DNA of 64,000 nt, from assembly GCF_029784155.1 (NCBI RefSeq), contig NC_073693.1:339342023-339406022 (forward strand). Direction: 5' to 3'. Below, piece by piece: positions 22,431-35,736 of the stretch (positions are counted from its first letter, which is position 1; each line of letters opens with the position of its first letter). A program made the position numbers and the translations under genes. The stretch is from Uranotaenia lowii. Its lineage: Eukaryota > Arthropoda > Insecta > Diptera > Culicidae. The notes under the pieces were generated by a model. The model worked only from the letters and a program-made list of their open reading frames with translations. It did not search any database and was not told where the DNA came from.

Positions 22431-25400
22431 ATGACAAAAATGACAAAAATGACAAAAATGACAAAAATGACAAAAATGACAAAAATGACAAAAATGACAA
22501 AAATGACAAAAATGACAAAAATGACAAAAATGACAAAAATGACAAAAATGACAAAAATGACAAAAATGGCAAAAATGGCAAAAATGACAAAAATGACAAA
22601 AATTACAAAAATGACAAAAATGACAAAAATGACAAAAATGACAAAAATGACAAAAATGACAAAAATGACAAAAATGACAAAAATGACAAAAATGACAAAA
22701 ATGACAAAAATGACAAAAATGACAAAAATGACAAAAATGACAAAAATGACAAAAATGACAAAAATGACAAAAATGACAAAAATGACAAAAATGACAAAAA
22801 TGACAAAAATGACAAAAATGACAAAAATGACAAAAATGACAAAAATGACAAAAATGACATAAATGACAAAAATGACAAAAATGACAAAAATGACAAAAAT
22901 GACAAAAATGACAAAAATGACAAAAATGACAAAAATGACAAAAATGACAAAAATGACAAAAATGACAAAAATGACAAAAATGACAAAAATGACAAAAATG
23001 ACAAAAATGACAAAAATGACAAAAATGACAAAAATGACAAAAATGACAAAAATGACAAAAATGACAAAAATGACAAAAATGACAAAAATGACAAAAATGA
23101 CAAAAATGACAAAAATGACAAAAATGACAAAAATGACAAAAATGACAAAAATGACAAAAATGACAAAAATGACAAAAATGACAAAAATGACAAAAATGAC
23201 AAAAATGACAAAAATGACAAAAATGACAAAAATGACAAAAATGACAAAAATGACAAAAATGACAAAAATGACAAAAATGACAAAAATGACAAAAATGACA
23301 AAAATGACAAAAATGACAAAAATGACAAAAATGACAAAAATGACAAAAATGACAAAAATGACAAAAATGACAAAAATGACAAAAATGACAAAAATGACAA
23401 AAATGACAAAAATGACAAAAATGACAAAAATGACAAAAATGACAAAAATGACAAAAATGACAAAAATGACAAAAATGACAAAAATGACAAAAATGACAAA
23501 AATGACAAAAATGACAAAAATGACAAAAATGACAAAAATGACAAAAATGACAAAAATGACAAAAATGACAAAAATGACAAAAATGACAAAAATGACAAAA
23601 ATGACAAAAATGACAAAAATGACAAAAATGACAAAAATGACAAAAATGACAAAAATGACAAAAATGACAAAAATGACAAAAATGACAAAAATGACAAAAA
23701 TGACAAAAATGACAAAAATGACAAAAATGACAAAAATGACAAAAATGACAAAAATGACAAAAATGACAAAAATGACAAAAATGACAAAAATGACAAAAAT
23801 GACAAAAATGACAAAAATGACAAAAATGACAAAAATGACAAAAATGACAAAAATGACAAAAATGACAAAAATGACAAAAATGACAAAAATGACAAAAATG
23901 ACAAAAATGACAAAAATGACAAAAATGACAAAAATGACAAAAATGACAAAAATGACAAAAATGACAAAAATGACAAAAATGACAAAAATGACAAAAATGA
24001 CAAAAATGACAAAAATGACAAAAATGACAAAAATGACAAAAATGACAAAAATGACAAAAATGACAAAAATGACAAAAATGACAAAAATGACAAAAATGAC
24101 AAAAATGACAAAAATGACAAAAATGACAAAAATGACAAAAATGACAAAAATGACAAAAATGACAAAAATGACAAAAATGACAAAAATGACAAAAATGACA
24201 AAAATGACAAAAATGACAAAAATGACAAAAATGACAAAAATGACAAAAATGACAAAAATGACAAAAATGACAAAAATGACAAAAATGACAAAAATGACAA
24301 AAATGACAAAAATGACAAAAATGACAAAAATGACAAAAATGACAAAAATGACAAAAATGACAAAAATGACAAAAATGACAAAAATGACAAAAATGACAAA
24401 AATGACAAAAATGACAAAAATGACAAAAATGACAAAAATGACAAAAATGACAAAAATGACAAAAATGACAAAAATGACAAAAATGACAAAAATGACAAAA
24501 ATGACAAAAATGACAAAAATGACAAAAATGACAAAAATGACAAAAATGACAAAAATGACAAAAATGACAAAAATGACAAAAATGACAAAAATGACAAAAA
24601 TGACAAAAATGACAAAAATGACAAAAATGACAAAAATGACAAAAATGACAAAAATGACAAAAATGACAAAAATGACAAAAATGACAAAAATGACAAAAAT
24701 GACAAAAATGACAAAAATGACAAAAATGACAAAAATGACAAAAATGACAAAAATGACAAAAATGACAAAAATGACAAAAATGACAAAAATGACAAAAATG
24801 ACAAAAATGACAAAAATGACAAAAATGACAAAAATGACAAAAATGACAAAAATGACAAAAATGACAAAAATGACAAAAATGACAAAAATGACAAAAATGA
24901 CAAAAATGACAAAAATGACAAAAATGACAAAAATGACAAAAATGACAAAAATGACAAAAATGACAAAAATGACAAAAATGACAAAAATGACAAAAATGAC
25001 AAAAATGACAAAAATGACAAAAATGACAAAAATGACAAAAATGACAAAAATGACAAAAATGACAAAAATGACAAAAATGACAAAAATGACAAAAATGACA
25101 AAAATGACAAAAATGACAAAAATGACAAAAATGACAAAAATGACAAAAATGACAAAAATGACAAAAATGACAAAAATGACAAAAATGACAAAAATGACAA
25201 AAATGACAAAAATGACAAAAATGACAAAAATGACAAAAATGACAAAAATGACAAAAATGACAAAAATGACAAAAATGACAAAAATGACAAAAATGACAAA
25301 AATGACAAAAATGACAAAAATGACAAAAATGACAAAAATGACAAAAATGACAAAAATGACAAAAATGACAAAAATGACAAAAATGACAAAAATGACAAAA

Positions 25401-26348
25401 ATGACAAAAATGACAAAAATGACAAAAATGACAAAAATGACAAAAATGACAAAAATGACAAAAATGACAAAAATGACAAAAATGACAAAAATGACAAAAA
25501 TGACAAAAATGACAAAAATGACAAAAATGACAAAAATGACAAAAATGACAAAAATGACAAAAATGACAAAAATGACAAAAATGACAAAAATGACAAAAAT
25601 GACAAAAATGACAAAAATGACAAAAATGACAAAAATGACAAAAATGACAAAAATGACAAAAATGACAAAAATGACAAAAATGACAAAAATGACAAAAATG
25701 ACAAAAATGACAAAAATGACAAAAATGACAAAAATGACAAAAATGACAAAAATGACAAAAAATGACAAAAATGACAAAAATGACAAAAATGACAAAAATG
25801 ACAAAAATGACAAAAATGACAAAAATGACAAAAATGACAAAAATGACAAAAATGACAAAAATGACAAAAATGACAAAAATGACAAAAATGACAAAAATGA
25901 CAAAAATGACAAAAATGACAAAAATGACAAAAATGACAAAAATGACAAAAATGACAAAAATGACAAAAATGACAAAAATGACAAAAATGACAAAAATGAC
26001 AAAAATGACAAAAATGACAAAAATGACAAAAATGACAAAAATGACAAAAATGACAAAAATGACAAAAATGACAAAAATGACAAAAATGACAAAAATGACA
26101 AAAATGACAAAAATGACAAAAATGACAAAAATGACAAAAATGACAAAAATGACAAAAATGACAAAAATGACAAAAATGACAAAAATGACAAAAATGACAA
26201 AAATGACAAAAATGACAAAAATGACAAAAATGACAAAAATGACAAAAATGACAAAAATGACAAAAATGACAAAAATGACAAAAACGAAAAAAAATGACAA
26301 AAATGACAAAAATGACAAAAATTACAAAAATGACAAAAATGAAAAAAT
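22431..26348 (+). repeat. 9-bp satellite (ATGACAAAA)n, ~435 copies
   Basis: An essentially perfect array of the nonamer ATGACAAAA over 3.9 kb. Variants cluster at the ends: TCGACAAAAATAATAAAT just before the left edge, two GGC units (about 22567-22585), a TTAC unit near 22610, a single CATAAA unit near 22859, and ACGAAAAAAA plus TTAC near the right end (26284-26325). One extra A near 25757-25762 shifts the phase. Because the unit is a multiple of three, all non-stop frames stay open on both strands and give huge artefactual frames (TKM, DKN, FVI, SFL and FCH repeats). None is a gene. Confidence 0.98.
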
Positions 26349-27099
26349 TTCAAAGGTTCAAAATCACTTCTTTTTTCATCCAAATTGGCACTTTGGGCGC
26401 GAATAGCTTATCTGCATAATTTCAATGTCTTTCCATTTGATTGACTTTTCTATATTTTTTCTTAAAAAAGCAATTTTCAATTGTATGATTCTATAATAGA
26501 CACAGTTCTTCTCTTGCAAAATTTATGATCAAACTTACTTATGGTTTAAAGAAAAGATGGCGAATTACAGCATAGCTTTTTGAGGAAAGCGATCAACAAA
26601 AACGAATTTTACGGACTTTGCGTCTCCAACTTCAAATAAATGATTCGGTGATCACAATTCGATGCCATAATATACTAAATATACTGACATGTCAAAGGCT
26701 GTTGAATTAGCCATTTTCCAGCTTGTCAAACGAATAGCTGATTTCTCACTGTTTACAAGTTTTCTGGCAACTTCTGGTTCGCCGAATAACAACAACCATA
26801 AGCTTGTTCAGTGACCACGCAGTATCTAAATGTGTTTCACGCCAAAATCAAATGCAAGATGAGTTTCTATAGATTCATCGCATTTGAAACTGATGAAAAA
26901 TGTAAAATTTCTACTGAAAACGAATATCTAATTTGAACAAAAAAGATTTTTGTTTCGAAAAATCATTGAACAAATCTAATCTTCACAGTTCAAAATATAA
27001 ATAAACTGCGATGTTATGATTTTTCAAAACAAAAAACATCAACAAAACGAACCAACGTCTGTTTCAGGGAAAACCTGATTAGTATTCAGTGCACACTTT
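26349..27099. other. No gene recognised
   Basis: AT-rich spacer, nothing supported. Confidence 0.5.
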
Positions 27100-27216
27100 C
27101 GTCCCTGACAGGAAGATTCCAAATCGTGAATATTGGGAATACGAGATATAGTATGTTCTTTCCCGGTCTACCGTGGCGTACCACAAGAGAGTCTCTTGGG
27201 ACCCCTTCTTTGTCAC
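27100..27216 (+). pseudogene. LINE reverse transcriptase scrap
   Basis: The + strand reads LTGRFQIVNIGNTRYSMFFP, then after a one-base frame change VYRGVPQESLLGPLL, the RT block that precedes the YADD box (usually GVPQGS-LGPLLF; here Gly is Glu). The sequence after it is unrelated, so only about 115 bases of the element survive next to a tRNA gene. Confidence 0.6.
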
Positions 27217-27408
27217 TATTATGAGTAATTGAAAAATTATGAAAAATTTGTAAATCAATTTTGGGTTATTTTTTGGTAACGACGACGCGTGGCCATCAAT
27301 AAGTTGAAAGACGACTCTATCTATGTTAAGTAGCGGAACGTCGTCCAGCCTTTGATCCTGATCCTGGAAGACATTTCTTCGAACTGTCAATTATTTGAAC
27401 AAAAAACT

Positions 27409-27480
27409 TTCCCATACCGGGAATCGAACCCGGGCCTTCTGGGTGAAAGCCAGATATCCTAGCCACTAGACCATATGGGA
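27409..27480 (-). tRNA. tRNA-Glu (TTC)
   Basis: Exact reverse complement of the 72-base tRNA-Glu at 11877. The anticodon TTC lies at 27445-27447 on the minus strand. A run of six T follows the gene on the minus strand (27406 to 27401), a good pol III terminator. This is the only minus-strand tRNA-Glu in the window. Confidence 0.97.
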
Positions 27481-29711
27481 AGACTCGTTAATAGAATGTT
27501 TTAAAATAATTAGTCGAATGTACATAAATTACTTTATTGAAGTAAAATTGAACTTCATGCAAAATGCATTGAATCTCCCAGAACCGTTCCTAAATTTAGC
27601 TTTCGACTTCTCTCGATAAAGTCTCCCAAGGATACCTAGTAATTTTCCCAGCCCTGTCAATTGGTCCGCTCGAATCCGGACAACACGTTCGGTATTTCAT
27701 AGAAAATTGCTTTGACATGCAGATTCCTCGGACAGAACAAACCGAAACTCGAACTGGACCGAACAGATATCAGGATTTATTGGCCCGGCAAAGACATTGA
27801 CAAGGAGAGAGTGCTACCTACTTCTCTACAGACACATGAGTATAAGTAACATTGGGAAACGTCCGTCCATCCGCGTGTTCTGGACTTCTGGACACGTGAT
27901 CCCATTCTTCGGCCGGCCGGACCCAAAACAAGGACAACCCTCGAGTGGTCAAGGGATTTTCTCCTTTCTCCTTACCTTTTACCGAAGTACAATTTCATTT
28001 GCGAAAGGGGAAAACAAATGCAAAACTCGCTCCGATTGATTTACGACCACTTGATATTCAATCTTTAGCTAATTTTGTTGCCGAGATAGATTTCCCCTCC
28101 TTTTGTTGTTCTTCTTGAGAACTTTTGTTCCTTCAAAGAAGGATAAAATTCGAGGAAAGTCAATTTTCATCGACATTTTCTGCAAGGATGAAAGGGGACG
28201 CAAATTTGCGTTTTCTTAACCAGTTTCTTTTTTGTTGTTTCGTGGATTGATTGCAACCCTCGATTTCCGAGTTGAATAATTGAGGTCAACAAAGTGTTGG
28301 AGTTATTTATTGCCTGGGACTTGATACTTTCTATAGCTTTCCGGTGGGCACTTAGCAGCTCTGCACCTGATAAAAGTCCTAAAGAAATTCTAAACAGTAA
28401 AGAAGAAAAAAAACCAAAAACAGCTTATCAAAACAGACTCAAGATGATTTTGCAAATTTTCATGTTTATCTAACCCGAAAGTAGAAAGAAAGTTTTTTCT
28501 ACCTTTCGACGACCGTTTGGGTTTGGAAAAACAGCACACGATCAGATAAAGCGAAAGCAAAAAATAACAAACCATTTCGAAAGTTGACTTCAAACGCAAG
28601 AAAAAGGTCGCTAAAGAAAATAAACTCAAATTATAGGGCCTACACTTGCTGATGAAAAGATGTTATGATAAAATAATTTACCACAAAGATAATACATATT
28701 ATCTGAAAAGTGTCATCTTGATCATATTTCAAATTTTTGGTTGACTTTCATTTGTCATCTTCATTCAATCCTTCCAATGATCTGATTGAGAAACTGAAAA
28801 GTCATCTAAAATCACGATGACAAAACTGCTAAAACCAAAATTCGAATTTTGTTTTTATTTCTATTATCGAAAACAATCTTCGAAGAAGCGAAAATGATTA
28901 TGTCGAATTTTGTTGATTGGCTGTGCCAAATTTCAGCTATGCGTTAAAACGCTCTCAGTTTTTTTTCTCTTCATCGAAATTTTAATCACTTCTTTATTTA
29001 GTGCCAATTTACTTAAAAATGCATAAAACGTGGAAATTTTGTGTTCAATTTCATGTAAAAAAAGAAAATTCCACCTGATTTAAGTTTCAATTTTTTGCAA
29101 AATCATAACATCTGATGATAATAAACTTCTGGCAACCCCTATTTTTTTTTGCAAAAGATAAAAAAATTAATGTAGACAATTTTATCAGAACATTTCAAGA
29201 CTATGAAATCAGTAGCTTTCTTGTTGAAAAAATATTTCTGAAAATTGTAAGGATAATCTAGCAGTGTTGCTAAACTCTTTTTAACAATTTTTTGATCATT
29301 CCTTTCGCTTAATAGTCTTCGGAAAAGTTGTAATCAGAGAATTATCCAATTGGAATTTCATTTTTATCGCGTGAGAACAAAATATTCAAGAAAAAACAAA
29401 AAATGACATTCTCCGAACAAATTTTCGTGGTTTCCATAGATATCAAATCAAAACGCTGGTAGCTTAAACTCATTTTAAAAAATTTTCCAAATCTCTGTCG
29501 TTCGTTTTGACCGAATAGGAAAGTTTTAGACCACAATCGTTTTGAAATTCGGAAAAAGTAGCCATGCAACACTCCCTATAGCAATGAAAAAAGATTTGAA
29601 AAAATTATCAATATGCGCAACATATCGATCCTAAATTCAACTTAATGAAAAATCATCTTTTGCAATTTTTTGCATAAATTGTAGCTTTGACCTTATTTTT
29701 TTCACCGCCAC
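27481..29711. other. No gene recognised
   Basis: A GC-richer stretch at about 27570-28200, then AT-rich DNA. No domain, RNA or repeat could be supported. Confidence 0.45.
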
Positions 29712-30973
29712 AAAATTGTCAAAATTGTCAAAATTGTCAAAATTGTCAAAATTGTCAAAATTGTCAAAATTGTCAAAATTGTCAAAATTGTCAAAATTGT
29801 CAAAATTGTCAAAATTGTCAAAATTGTCAAAATTGTCAAAATTGTCAAAATTGTCAAAATTGTCAAAATTGTCAAAATTGTCAAAATTGTCAAAATTGTC
29901 AAAATTGTCAAAATTGTCAAAATTGTCAAAATTGTCAAAATGGTCAAAATTGTCAAAATTGTCAAAATTGTTAAAATTGTCAAAATTGTCAAAATTGTCA
30001 AAATTGTCAAAATTGTCAAAATTGTCAAAATTGTCAAAATTGTCAAAATTGTCAAAATTGTCAAAATTGTCAAAATTGTCAAAATTGTCAAAATTGTCAA
30101 AATTGTCAAAATTGTCAAAATTGTCAAAATTGTCAAAATTGTCAAAATTGTCAAAATTGTCAAAATTGTCAAAATTGTCAAAATTGTCAAAATTGTCAAA
30201 ATTGTCAAAATTGTCAAAATTGTCAAAATTGTCAAAATTGTCAAAATTGTCAAAATTGTCAAAATTGTCAAAATTGTCAAAATTGTCAAAATGGTCAAAA
30301 TTGTCAAAATTGTCAAAATTGTCAAAATTGTCAAAATTGTCAAAATTGTCAAAATTGTCAAAATTGTCAAAACTGTCAAAATTGTCAAAATTGTCAAAAT
30401 TGTCAAAATTGTCAAAATTGTCAAAATTGTCAAAATTGTCAAAATTGTCAAAATTGTCATATTGTCAAAATTATCAAAACTGTCAAAATTGTCAAAATTG
30501 TCAAAATTGTCAAAATTGTCAAAATTGTCAAAATTGTCAAAATTGTCAAAATTGTCAAAATTGTCAAAATTGTCAAAATTGTCAAAATTGTCAAAATTGT
30601 CAAAATTGTCAAAATTGTCAAAATTGTCAAAATTGTCAAAATTGTCAAAATTGTCAAAATTGTCAAAATTGTCAAAATTGTCAAAATTGTCAAAATTGTC
30701 AAAATTGTCAAAATTGTCAAAATTGTCAAAATTGTCAAAATTGTCAAAATTGTCAAAATTGTCAAAATTGTCAAAATTGTCAAAATTGTCAAAATTGTCA
30801 AAATTGTCAAAATTGTCAAAATTGTCAAAATTGTCAAAATTGTCAAAATTGTCAAAATTGTCAAAATTGTCAAAATTGTCAAAATTGTCAAAATTGTCAA
30901 AATTGTCAAAATTGTCAAAATTGTCAAAATTGTCAAAATTGTCAAAATTGTCAAAATTGTCAAAATTGTCAAA
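29712..30973 (+). repeat. 9-bp satellite (TTGTCAAAA)n, ~140 copies
   Basis: A tandem nonamer TTGTCAAAA (equivalently AAAATTGTC) with only a handful of substitutions: GG for TG near 29941 and 30292, TTAAAA near 29970, ACTGTC near 30371 and 30479, and a short irregular spot (CATATTGTCAAAATTATC) near 30458-30476. That irregularity has lost two bases and shifts the frame. Long frames through it (LSK, QNC, VKI, TIL repeats) are artefacts. Confidence 0.98.
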
Positions 30974-31490
30974 AGCGTCATTTTTGTCATTTTTGTCATT
31001 TTTGTCATTTTTGTCATTTTTGTCATTTTTGTCATTTTTGTCATTTTTGTCATTTTTGTCATTTTTGTCATTTTTGTCATTTTTGTCATTTTTGTCATTT
31101 TTGTCATTTTTGTCATTTTTGTCATTTTTGTCATTTTTGTCATTTTTGTCATTTTTGTCAATTTTGTCATTTTTGTCATTTTTGTCATTTTTGTCATTTT
31201 TGTCATTTTTGTCATTTTTGTCATTTTTGTCATTTTTGTCATTTTTGTCATTTTTGTCATTTTTGTCATTTTTGTCATTTTTGTCATTTTTGTCATTTTT
31301 GTCATTTTTGTCATTTTTGTCATTTTTGTCATTTTTGTCATTTTTGTCATTTTTGTCATTTTTGTCATTTTTGTCATTTTTGTCATTTTTGTCATTTTTG
31401 TCATTTTTGTCATTTTTGTCATTTTTGTCATTTTTGTCATTTTTGTCATTTTTGTCATTTTTGTAATTTTTATCATTTTTGTCATTTTTG
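30974..31490 (+). repeat. 9-bp satellite (TTGTCATTT)n, ~57 copies
   Basis: Directly abuts the preceding array through AAAAGCGTCATTTTTG. The hexamer TTGTCA keeps the same strand and phase-like spacing, while the filler changes from AAA to TTT. The unit is also the reverse complement of the array at 22.4-26.3 kb, so it can be read as that satellite in inverted orientation. One TTGTCAATT variant occurs near 31158. Confidence 0.97.
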
Positions 31491-31910
31491 TGAATTTTGA
31501 TATTTTTAACGTATTGTCATTTTTGTGAATTTTGATATTTTTTACGTTTTTGTCAATTTTGAAATTTTGTAATTTTTGTGAATTTTGATTTTTTTTACGT
31601 TTTTGTCAATTTTGAAATTTTGTCATTTTTGAAATTTTTTCAATTTTGGCAATTTTGTCATATTTGTCATTCTCGACATTCTCGTAGTTTTTGTCATTTT
31701 TGTTATTTGTGTCATTTTTGTCATTTTTGTCATTTTTGTCATTTTTATAATTTTTTTCATGTTTGTCATTTTTGTCATTTTTGTCATTTTCGTAATTTTT
31801 GTCATTTTTCTCATTTTTGTCATTTTTGTCATTTTTGTCATTTTCGTCATTTTTGTCATTTTTTGTCATTTTTGTCAGTTTTGTTATTTTTGTCGTTTTT
31901 GTCATTGGGA
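31491..31910 (+). repeat. Decayed edge of the 9-bp satellite
   Basis: Mutated TTGTCATTT units are mixed with a longer unit of about 60 bases (TTTTTGTGAATTTTGATATT, then TTACGTTTTTGTCAATTTTG, present two to three times at 31490-31620). Divergence rises from the homogeneous core outwards, as is usual at satellite edges. Confidence 0.85.
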
Positions 31911-33766
31911 TGTGTTTTAATCTGTTTTTAATTTGAGTTTTTTTCTTCAAGTTTGGTGTGCAACCCCTTGAATTCGAACCTGACTGAAGCAAAACGTGTA
32001 ACAAACAACGTGTCTGTCGCCTTGTCTTTTGCTGCACATTTTCTTGGTCTCTCGGGATCTCGATCAAGTCAGCTCAAGATTTGCAAAGGGTTCAGAAGTT
32101 GGCGGATGAGAGGAGGCCAGGAAGTGATCTTCATCTGCCCGGCGACTCTACTGAACCGGGTGTGATTGCAGCACATCTTACTGCACAGCACCAGAACAGT
32201 GTACCTTATGTCGACTTGACTTGTTACCGGTTGTGTGTGTCCCTCCTAGCTAGGGACCCGGGGCTTGGATATTCGATTGATTTCCTCGTTGTGCATGGCA
32301 AAATGGATCCTGGAGACGATCAGAGAGCGGCAAAACACCGGCAAGGTAATTGCTGAAATCCACCAGTAAATACCACTTGTCATAGGGAGAATGAAAATAA
32401 TGAGAAAAGGGAAAATCGAATTAAGTCGGTTCTGGGATGCAAGGAAAAGGAGGGTGTTCGAGTTCGGAACTCTTGGTGGAGGTCGCTGGAAAGGTCGAAT
32501 TTGCGCAGAACCAGAGAGACAGCGAGAGATGAAACTTCAAGGGCAGTTTGGGGGCGGGAGTTTCGGTGCGATACCCAGCTGCTCGCGATTGCTAAGCCAG
32601 ACCCTGACTCAGACGGCGGCCATCGGACAAGTTAGACCGGCCCTCGATCGATCGGACAGGGGTTTGAGATTGCTTATTTGTTAGGAGGCAAACAGGGAGT
32701 TGATTGCAGTATTCCAATACCGCGCGGGTCCAAGCTCATTACCGTTCAAGGCCGCGTGTACTTGTCGTTTGACCCCTTCGATCTTGACACGATCGAATAT
32801 AGACAAATGGTTAGCAATAATGTCTTTTTCTACCTCTCTAAACGATCAATGTATTCCCAAAATATTCCCCCCTGAGGTCGTTTCAAATCCATCTTCATCG
32901 GCGATAAGATGATCTCATCCAATTTGTTTCCACTTGTTAACCGGCACCTTTTAATCGACAAAAAATCTGGTAGGTACATGCTTCCTCGATCGAGCCGGTT
33001 CCTGGATGTCTCGGCGCATCATCGAAGAGGTACAGCAAATGACAAAACTTCTCCTACTAATCGCGTCAGCCACAGAACCGTCAGCTAATTCGACAGCTAT
33101 CTATGTGTGTTGATTTGTCTCATCATCTATTACCAGACTGATGCGATGGCCTTTGACAGCCCGCCATGTTCGGGACAAATTCTACCCCGGGCGATCATCA
33201 TCAGCCATACTAGATACAGAAGAAAAAAACGAGAAAAAAAAACAACACACAAATCGTGCCCTGACAATATTCTCCGATCGAACACCATGAACCTGAATTG
33301 AGGATCAAAATAAGGGGAAAAAAAGTTCTACAAAATAGGCATAAAGTTGTTAAGGAAATCATCTAAGCTCGGGACTGTTCGTCGAAAGAGACGTTATAAT
33401 CAATCAAAACTTTAACCTGTTTGTCATTGAATTCCATCACCCGTCGCAGCCGCTGGCCGATTATTATCCGTCGCGAGAGTCGTGATGTGACCATCCCTGA
33501 TAGAAATAACAATCAACAGATAAAAAAAGTCGCCGCAAATGTTCTAAACATTCGACAAAAACTGTAACCTATGACATAAAATGACAAATTGTACGAGGAA
33601 ATACAATCTTTAGACGACATAAGGGAAACCATTTGGCAACAGAGGTTTTTTGAGGACCGTTGTAGTTCGCGAGCAGAATTGTTCACATCTAGGAAAATTA
33701 TTTAGTAGTGGAGTGCAATTTCCAGAATAAAAATAGTAGGATTATATAAAACAAAAGATCCTTATT
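31911..33766. other. No gene recognised; GC-richer region
   Basis: About 32000-33300 is GC-richer than its surroundings and holds several frames of 60-100 codons (for example 32081-32356 and 32391-32684). They overlap each other and have no domain I recognise. It may be single-copy DNA, possibly regulatory or untranslated. Confidence 0.4.
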
Positions 33767-33816
33767 GCGGAAATTGCACCTATTTAGACTCCTTTGCAAA
33801 CTATTTTCACACAGCT
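33767..33816. repeat. Solo copy of a 50-bp transposon end
   Basis: GCGGAAATTGCACCTATTTA followed by GACTCCTTTGCAAACTATTT matches the 50-bp inverted end at 62968-63017 (about five differences). No inverted partner was found within the next kilobase, so this is a lone or decayed end. Confidence 0.65.
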
Positions 33817-34864
33817 CTTGTTGCATAATACTTATGTATTTTGAATCTATAAGAGCAAGTGTGGTAGATGTAGTATTGACAAAAGGTTTACATACTCTAC
33901 ATAAAATAATTTAATAAAATAGTTCAAAATAAATATGAGTTATTTATAATATAAATAGCTTCATTCATTTGCATGGGGAAAGCAATATCATAAATCGTGC
34001 GAAAGGTTAAAAAAAAGTTAAGTCGATGGCGAGTGAAATGGATTCTAGAAAGAAACAGAAGGTTCACCACAGAAAGTATCGGGAATTCAGTTTATAGACT
34101 AATTTCATTGAGTAAGGAGGGCTTTAGTTAAAAATTAGAAAGAAAAAAGGAAGAAAGGAGTGGATAAGATGGCCGCCAAAATGGTCGGTCTCGACAGCAA
34201 GTTCACTGGCGTTGGAAAAAAGTGGTAGAAATTTTGACACTTACGGCACATTTTGAAAATTTTGCCATGTAAAAACATTTTCAAGATAAAACTGAAGTGG
34301 AAAACTATTCAAAGTACCTATTAAAAAAAACCGATTTAATATACTTGACAGTGGATTGTATTTTCTCTTAAAGCTTGTATATTATAACATATTATTACAC
34401 AACAAAATAATATACAAATTATAGATTTCTAAATTCTGAAAAAAATATAGAAGGCATCAGGGCAAACCTGGATAAAACCGGGCAATACAAATACGAAATT
34501 ATTTATAGGATCCATGTTTTTCTTTTAAATAATCATTATTTTCAGACAATTTTCATCATATTGGTGGTTTTTGAATGGCCGGATCATGGAATGTTCTGTA
34601 TGATCCCGTTTCTATGAATGTTTATAAATAAGTATAATTTTAATGTACCTACTCTTTTTGGAGTCACAGCACAGCATCTGGTAACTTCAAAATAAAAGAA
34701 ATATTAAAGTAGAGAATCCAATTAAAAAAAAAATGTCTTTTATGTCAATTTAGTATGATTGTATTTATGTTATGTTAGTAATTTTTATCATATTAATAAC
34801 TCCTAAAATTTGTTATGTATTCTAACACTTTTATGAATTTTATAATTCATGTCAAGTTGCAAAG
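33817..34864. other. No gene recognised
   Basis: AT-rich DNA. Near 34446-34500 the words CAGGGCAAACCTGGATAAAA and CCGGGCAATA resemble the CCGGGCA-rich insert at 36564-37027, suggesting a decayed relative. Confidence 0.45.
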
Positions 34865-35570
34865 ACAATGCAATGCAATGACAAAATTGGCAAAATTCAC
34901 ACAATTGAAAATTGATAAAACTTACAAAATTTACCAAAATGCCAAGATAAAAAGACGCGACATAATTGGCAAACAACGACGAAATTTATAATAATGGTAA
35001 AATTAACAAAAATGACTGAAATGACAAAACTGACGAAACTGCGAAAAATGACTTAAATATTAAAACTTATCGCTTAAAAAACAAAATTGACAAAAATGGC
35101 ACAAATGACCAACATTACAAAATAAGCATGACGAAACTGACTAAATCGATAAGATGGAAAAAATATGCAAATTTGAAAAACTGAAAAAAATCTCAAAATT
35201 TCGTTATTTTCAATTTCGTTTATATTGCCAATTTTGTCAATTCTATCAATTTTGAAAGTACCGACCTTTTCGATTTGTGACACACTCTCGAACATTTTGT
35301 GTTGGCAAAATCGAACAGTATTTTTCCTCAACTGTTTTACACTTATTACGACAAAACAAATCATTACTATGTTTTTTTTAACATTAACATAATTTTTAGT
35401 CAATTTTTGAACATTTTAAGTTACATATTTTGATTTTTGTTATCATATTTTTCATGCATTTAACATTATTCTTGTTTTGTTTATAATGTTTGTTTTATTT
35501 TTCATATTTGTCATTTTTTGTCATATTTGCTATTTTTGTCATTCGTCATAACGTCTCAATTGGAAGTAGA
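34865..35570. repeat. Ancient relic of the 9-bp satellite
   Basis: Many ACAAAA and TGACAAAA words with irregular spacing on the + strand up to about 35200 (for example ATTGACAAAAATGGCACAAA and ATGACTGAAATGACAAAACT). These pass into TTGTCA/TTTTGTCAT words on the opposite sense near 35230 and 35500-35560. It looks like an old array of the same family that is no longer homogenised. Confidence 0.7.
35269..35315. repeat. Hairpin copy A (TTCGATTT...AAATCGAA)
   Basis: TTCGATTTGTGACACAC faces GTGTTGGCAAAATCGAA with a short loop. It is the most diverged of three related hairpins in the window (others at 39810 and 47748). Confidence 0.7.
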
Positions 35571-35736
35571 TAAAGTTGTTTCAGAGATTTTTTTAAAACC
35601 TTTCAATCCTTTCAATTAATTCGCCCTGTAAGTTTTGCGGTGCGAACCACGCAAGACCAACTATTGTGTTGTGTTCGACTCAACCCTGTCCAATTCTAAC
35701 ATTTCAAAATAGTTGGTCCGTGCTTGAACAAAAGTT

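Noticed and set aside
22256..26406. Open frames of 1,000 codons or more on both strands
   Set aside because: They are pure translations of a 9-bp satellite; a unit divisible by three leaves all stop-free frames open. No non-repetitive domain is attached.
29687..31500. Long LSK/QNC/TIL repeat frames
   Set aside because: Same artefact from the second 9-bp satellite.
31953..32912. Several overlapping 60-100-codon + strand frames
   Set aside because: They overlap in different frames in a GC-richer patch, where stop codons are rarer; no domain supports any of them.
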